Shown: piece by piece, positions 61,359 through 64,000 of the stretch
How positions within the stretch are numbered: position 1 is the first letter of the stretch
Layout: each line of letters opens with the position of its first letter
Source: Novosphingobium sp. PP1Y
GTDB taxonomy: Bacteria; Pseudomonadota; Alphaproteobacteria; Sphingomonadales; Sphingomonadaceae
Reading direction: 5' to 3'
Assembly (NCBI RefSeq): GCF_000253255.1
Contig: NC_015579.1
Coordinates: 124,001 to 188,000 of the forward strand
DNA length: 64,000 nt
Translations under genes and position numbers: made by a program
The notes under the pieces: model-generated
The model's input: the letters and a program-made list of their open reading frames with translations, nothing else
The model's database searches: none
Told to the model about the DNA's origin: nothing

Positions 61359-62327
61359 ATGGCATATCGCAAGCAGGCTGGCGAGCGCGCTGACGTCTAC
61401 ACGCGCGTCACCGCCGAGATTATCGCAGCTATCGAGAACGGGGCCGGTGACTGGCGCGCACCTTGGCATCATCATGGCACCAGCGTTGCGCGCCCGACCA
61501 ACGTCAGTTCGGCCAAGCGCTATCGCGGCATAAACACCGTGGCGCTCTGGGTGGCGGCGATGGCGGGCGGCTACAGCGATGGGCTGTGGGGCACCTATCG
61601 CCAATGGATCGAGGCCGGCGCGCAAGTCCGCAAGGGCGAGCACGCCACCACCGTGGTGTTCTGGAAGCAGGTGTCTTCCGCTGCCGACGATGACAGCGAT
61701 GAGGACGAGAATGGCCATCGCAAGATGTTCGCGCGCGCATTTTCCGTCTTCAACGTGGCGCAGGTTGATGGCTATGAGGTGCCGCCCATCACGATGCTCC
61801 CGGACACGGCGCGCCATGCCGCAGCGGAAGCGTTCATTTCCAGCCTGGGTATCGCGACTGTCTTTGGCGGTTCGGAGGCCTATTATCGCCCCTCGACGGA
61901 TACGGTGTGCATGCCCCCGTTCGAGTGTTTCCGCGACGCTGCCTCTTTTTACGGTGTCTGGCTTCACGAGAACGGCCACGCCTCAGGAGCCAAGCATCGG
62001 CTCGATCGCGACCTCTCCGGCCGCTTCGGTTCCGCCGCTTATGCGGCCGAGGAGTGCTGCGTTGAGATTCTGAGCGGCCTCGTGCTCGCGGACCTCGGCA
62101 TCGCGCATCACCCACGTCCCGATCATGCAGCGTACATTGCCTCCTGGCTCGAGGTGTTGAAGAATGACTCACGCGCGATCTTCACGGCTGCCAGCAAGGC
62201 GCAGCAGGCTGCGGACTGGATGCACGCTCAGCAGCCAACGCCCCCGCCGGAGCAGATTGTATCATCGCCGCAGGATGGGGACGACGTTGCCGGCGTCGGC
62301 ATTTCGCCTGCGTTCCTCGCCGCGTAG
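61359..62327 (+). CDS. ArdC-like antirestriction protein with metallopeptidase domain
   Basis: The 322-aa protein has the N-terminal ssDNA-binding ArdC region (VTAEIIAAIENGAGDWRAPW, NVSSAKRYRGINTVALW, WIEAGAQVRKGEHATTVVFW) and a C-terminal zinc-peptidase-like part with HENGH at 203-207 (HExxH). ArdC-like proteins protect incoming plasmid DNA from restriction. ATG 61359 is preferred (AGGAG upstream). Its 3' end overlaps the convergent HTH gene by 66 bp. Confidence 0.9.
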   Translation: MAYRKQAGERADVYTRVTAEIIAAIENGAGDWRAPWHHHGTSVARPTNVSSAKRYRGINTVALWVAAMAGGYSDGLWGTYRQWIEAGAQVRKGEHATTVVFWKQVSSAADDDSDEDENGHRKMFARAFSVFNVAQVDGYEVPPITMLPDTARHAAAEAFISSLGIATVFGGSEAYYRPSTDTVCMPPFECFRDAASFYGVWLHENGHASGAKHRLDRDLSGRFGSAAYAAEECCVEILSGLVLADLGIAHHPRPDHAAYIASWLEVLKNDSRAIFTAASKAQQAADWMHAQQPTPPPEQIVSSPQDGDDVAGVGISPAFLAA

Positions 62328-62597
62328 CAGCGCACGTACCTGCACGTGTTGGGCGAGGATATTCTCGCCTATGGTCTGCGACTGCTCGCCGCTGTCGATT
62401 GCTGCCGGTGCGGCACCTTGGCGCCCGGCTGCGGCCTCGCGCAGCTCTGCCCGGACCGCAACCGCCCTGTTCGCGGTAGCGCGGCTCACACCCGCCTGCC
62501 GCGCCAGGTTCGCGACCGACAGCCGGTCGCCGCTCGCCACGAGGCGCGCCAGGGCGCCCCGTAATCTGCGTTCGGTCTCGGTGCTGACCGGCTTCAT
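62262..62597 (-). CDS. HTH protein coupled to the integrase
   Basis: The 111-aa protein has a helix-turn-helix segment (LSVANLARQAGVSRATANRAV) and an Ala-rich helical rest. It overlaps the integrase stop (ATGA at 62597-62594) and is probably a helper, as in Tn554-like or similar multi-gene integrase operons where a small HTH or coiled protein follows the recombinases. ATG 62615 is an alternative start. Confidence 0.7.
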   Translation of the reverse strand: MKPVSTETERRLRGALARLVASGDRLSVANLARQAGVSRATANRAVAVRAELREAAAGRQGAAPAAIDSGEQSQTIGENILAQHVQVRALLRGEERRRNADAGNVVPILRR

Positions 62598-64000
62598 GCC
62601 GCTGGATCCGCCCATAGCGCGATCACCTTCTTCATGCGGTCCCGATCCGCACGTATCGCCGTGCGTTGGGCGGCTGACAGGCGCTTGCTCTTCAACACCG
62701 CCTCGGCATCATCGATGGCGGATTGCCATGCCGGAACATGGCGGCTCGTGATACACGAGTTCGGACAGCGATCCGGCGCGCAGTTTGAGAGCCGCGGCGC
62801 CGCACCTTCGTTGGCGCTCCGCAGGCATAGCGCGGTCGCGCGATCGAAGAAGCAGTCGTTGAGCACGCCCACATGCAGCGTTCGCGCCAGATGAGCGAGC
62901 ATCGCTTTCACCCGTTTTTCGTCTGCAACAATGCCGGGCAGCTCGGCGGCAGTTGCTACCCGCATCATTTCCGCAGTGATCCGAGCGCCTGCAGGTCCCG
63001 CCAGTCTCTCGCCATTGCGGTAGCCCTCATAATGGACGACGATATCATCGAGTTGACCAAGGGCGCGTTCCTGCTCGACCTCCTGCCGGAACCCGGATGC
63101 TGACGCTCCGGCGTAGCCGTCGAACATGGCGACCGAGGCGTGCTTGTACTGGATTTTCCCGGCAACCACGCCGAACGGCCGATTGGCGATATACCAGGCA
63201 AGCGTGCGACGGAACTGGCGGGTGTTGAAGACCCAGTTTCGGCCATCAACGAGCGGCACGGCAGGCATGTCGACAGAGCCATATTGCGCGTCGAGGTGCT
63301 CACGATAGCGGTTGATCTGCTGCACGATGTGGGGAAGCGTGCGCTCAACGGCTGTGCCCCGTTCGAGCACGATCCATAAACCGTCATGCTGATGCGGTGC
63401 GCGATGGCGGCGCGCAAGGCGCTCGGCCACCTCAACGGCGCGTGCGACGGGTGCAATCGTCACCCATTCTTCGATCTCACCGTGTGTCCCGCGTCCCTTG
63501 TAGATCATGCTCTGCACCGCGATCCGCTCGATCCGCCCATCGGCACTTTTGCCTCGCTTGATGCAATTCGGGCGCATGGCCTGGATTTCGCCATCGCGCA
63601 TGCCGGTCAGATAGGAACACAGAATGTAGGCTGCCGTTTGCAGGTGCCGCTCTTCTCGGACAAGATCGAACGCATCGAACCGTTCACGCCAAGGACGTCC
63701 GCTATCGGGATCGAGGGTGATTAGCGTGTCCATACCGCCATGCTCGATGCCGAGTTCCTCGATTGCCGAGAGCACGAGCGCCCTCATGTTGGGCTGACTG
63801 AGCGTGGTCGGATGGATCCCTGCCTGCATGGCGATCAGCCGCATGTTCACGACGTGACCGTCGTAACGGTCGGATTCCGCGATGGCCTGGCTCATCCCCC
63901 CATTCCGCTGTGGGCGGTTCCAGACAGGAACACCACGGCCCGCCAACCGACGGGCAGCGGTCCACTCCGCCATCCGGTCCGCCAGACGGCTATGCTTTGT
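62594..64000 (-). CDS. Tyrosine recombinase, N-terminus beyond the window
   Basis: The frame is open to the right edge, so at least 468 residues of a larger integrase are visible. The first catalytic Arg lies in YLTGMRDGEIQAM, a second basic patch in NTRQFRRTLAWYI, then YKHASVAMFDGYAG with the probable nucleophile Tyr. A Cys-rich segment (NCAPDRCPNSCITSRHVPAW) in the C-terminal tail may bind zinc, as in some large mobile-element integrases. It is coupled to the HTH gene. Confidence 0.82.
   Translation of the reverse strand, partial: TKHSRLADRMAEWTAARRLAGRGVPVWNRPQRNGGMSQAIAESDRYDGHVVNMRLIAMQAGIHPTTLSQPNMRALVLSAIEELGIEHGGMDTLITLDPDSGRPWRERFDAFDLVREERHLQTAAYILCSYLTGMRDGEIQAMRPNCIKRGKSADGRIERIAVQSMIYKGRGTHGEIEEWVTIAPVARAVEVAERLARRHRAPHQHDGLWIVLERGTAVERTLPHIVQQINRYREHLDAQYGSVDMPAVPLVDGRNWVFNTRQFRRTLAWYIANRPFGVVAGKIQYKHASVAMFDGYAGASASGFRQEVEQERALGQLDDIVVHYEGYRNGERLAGPAGARITAEMMRVATAAELPGIVADEKRVKAMLAHLARTLHVGVLNDCFFDRATALCLRSANEGAAPRLSNCAPDRCPNSCITSRHVPAWQSAIDDAEAVLKSKRLSAAQRTAIRADRDRMKKVIALWADPAA

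Noticed and set aside
1..64000. CRISPR array, tRNA or rRNA genes
   Set aside because: Looked for regular spaced repeats and T-loop-like GTTCGAATC patterns with acceptor pairing; none found that could be supported.

Overview
The window looks like accessory DNA (plasmid, chromid or genomic island) of an alphaproteobacterium, most likely a sphingomonad (Sphingomonadales). This is inferred from gene content: high G+C, paired TonB receptor and PepSY genes, a DUF932/ArdC module, polyhydroxyalkanoate (PHA) granule genes, PilZ proteins, an ECF41 sigma locus, and many small hypothetical genes of the kind seen in that group. No rRNA, tRNA or CRISPR array is visible. Several insertion-sequence remnants (IS21, IS3, IS110 type), two tyrosine recombinases, five or more toxin-antitoxin modules and several broken genes mark it as a plastic region.

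Layout, 0-10 kb: the end of an IS21 element, a small heat-shock protein with a sigma-32-like promoter, a phasin and acetoacetyl-CoA reductase pair with PhaR-type operators, two PilZ proteins, a YqcI/YcgG plus DUF1989 pair, and a TorF-like outer membrane protein. 10-19 kb: hipBA behind four evenly arranged operators, then an ECF41 sigma-factor locus (AhpD-like protein, flavodoxin-fold oxidoreductase, sigma factor). Both AhpD-like genes of that locus have a perfect TGTCACA-N16-CGTC promoter. A 914-bp piece of the locus is repeated on both sides of an acyltransferase and two IS remnants.

19-33 kb: a cobalamin riboswitch upstream of a TonB receptor and PepSY protein; an AbiE-like pair; an unrecognised operon (54-aa membrane protein coupled to a 532-aa helical protein); and kup with a shortened kdpD and kdpE. 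A dispersed element with a strongly conserved 66-nt core occurs four times between 12 and 29 kb. 33-44 kb: Tad-like secreted proteins, BrnTA, a Septu-like ATPase/HNH pair next to a PD-(D/E)xK-like protein, ParDE and a small integrase, which together read as a defence/stability island.

44-64 kb: a LysR regulator divergent from a sulfatase; a six-gene chaperone-usher operon of the spore-coat-U (Csu-like) type; a PilZ-XRE fusion regulator; an iron-type TonB receptor and PepSY pair; an antitoxin whose ParE partner carries a nonsense codon; a truncated DUF932 gene, an ArdC-like protein, and a multi-gene integrase that runs off the right edge.

The strongest candidates for new biology are the 66-nt repeat family and the adjoining membrane-protein/532-aa operon beside kup-kdpDE, the PilZ-XRE fusion beside a pilus operon, and the ECF41 regulon with its flanking duplication. 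All functions are inferred from reading the sequence; no database search was run.
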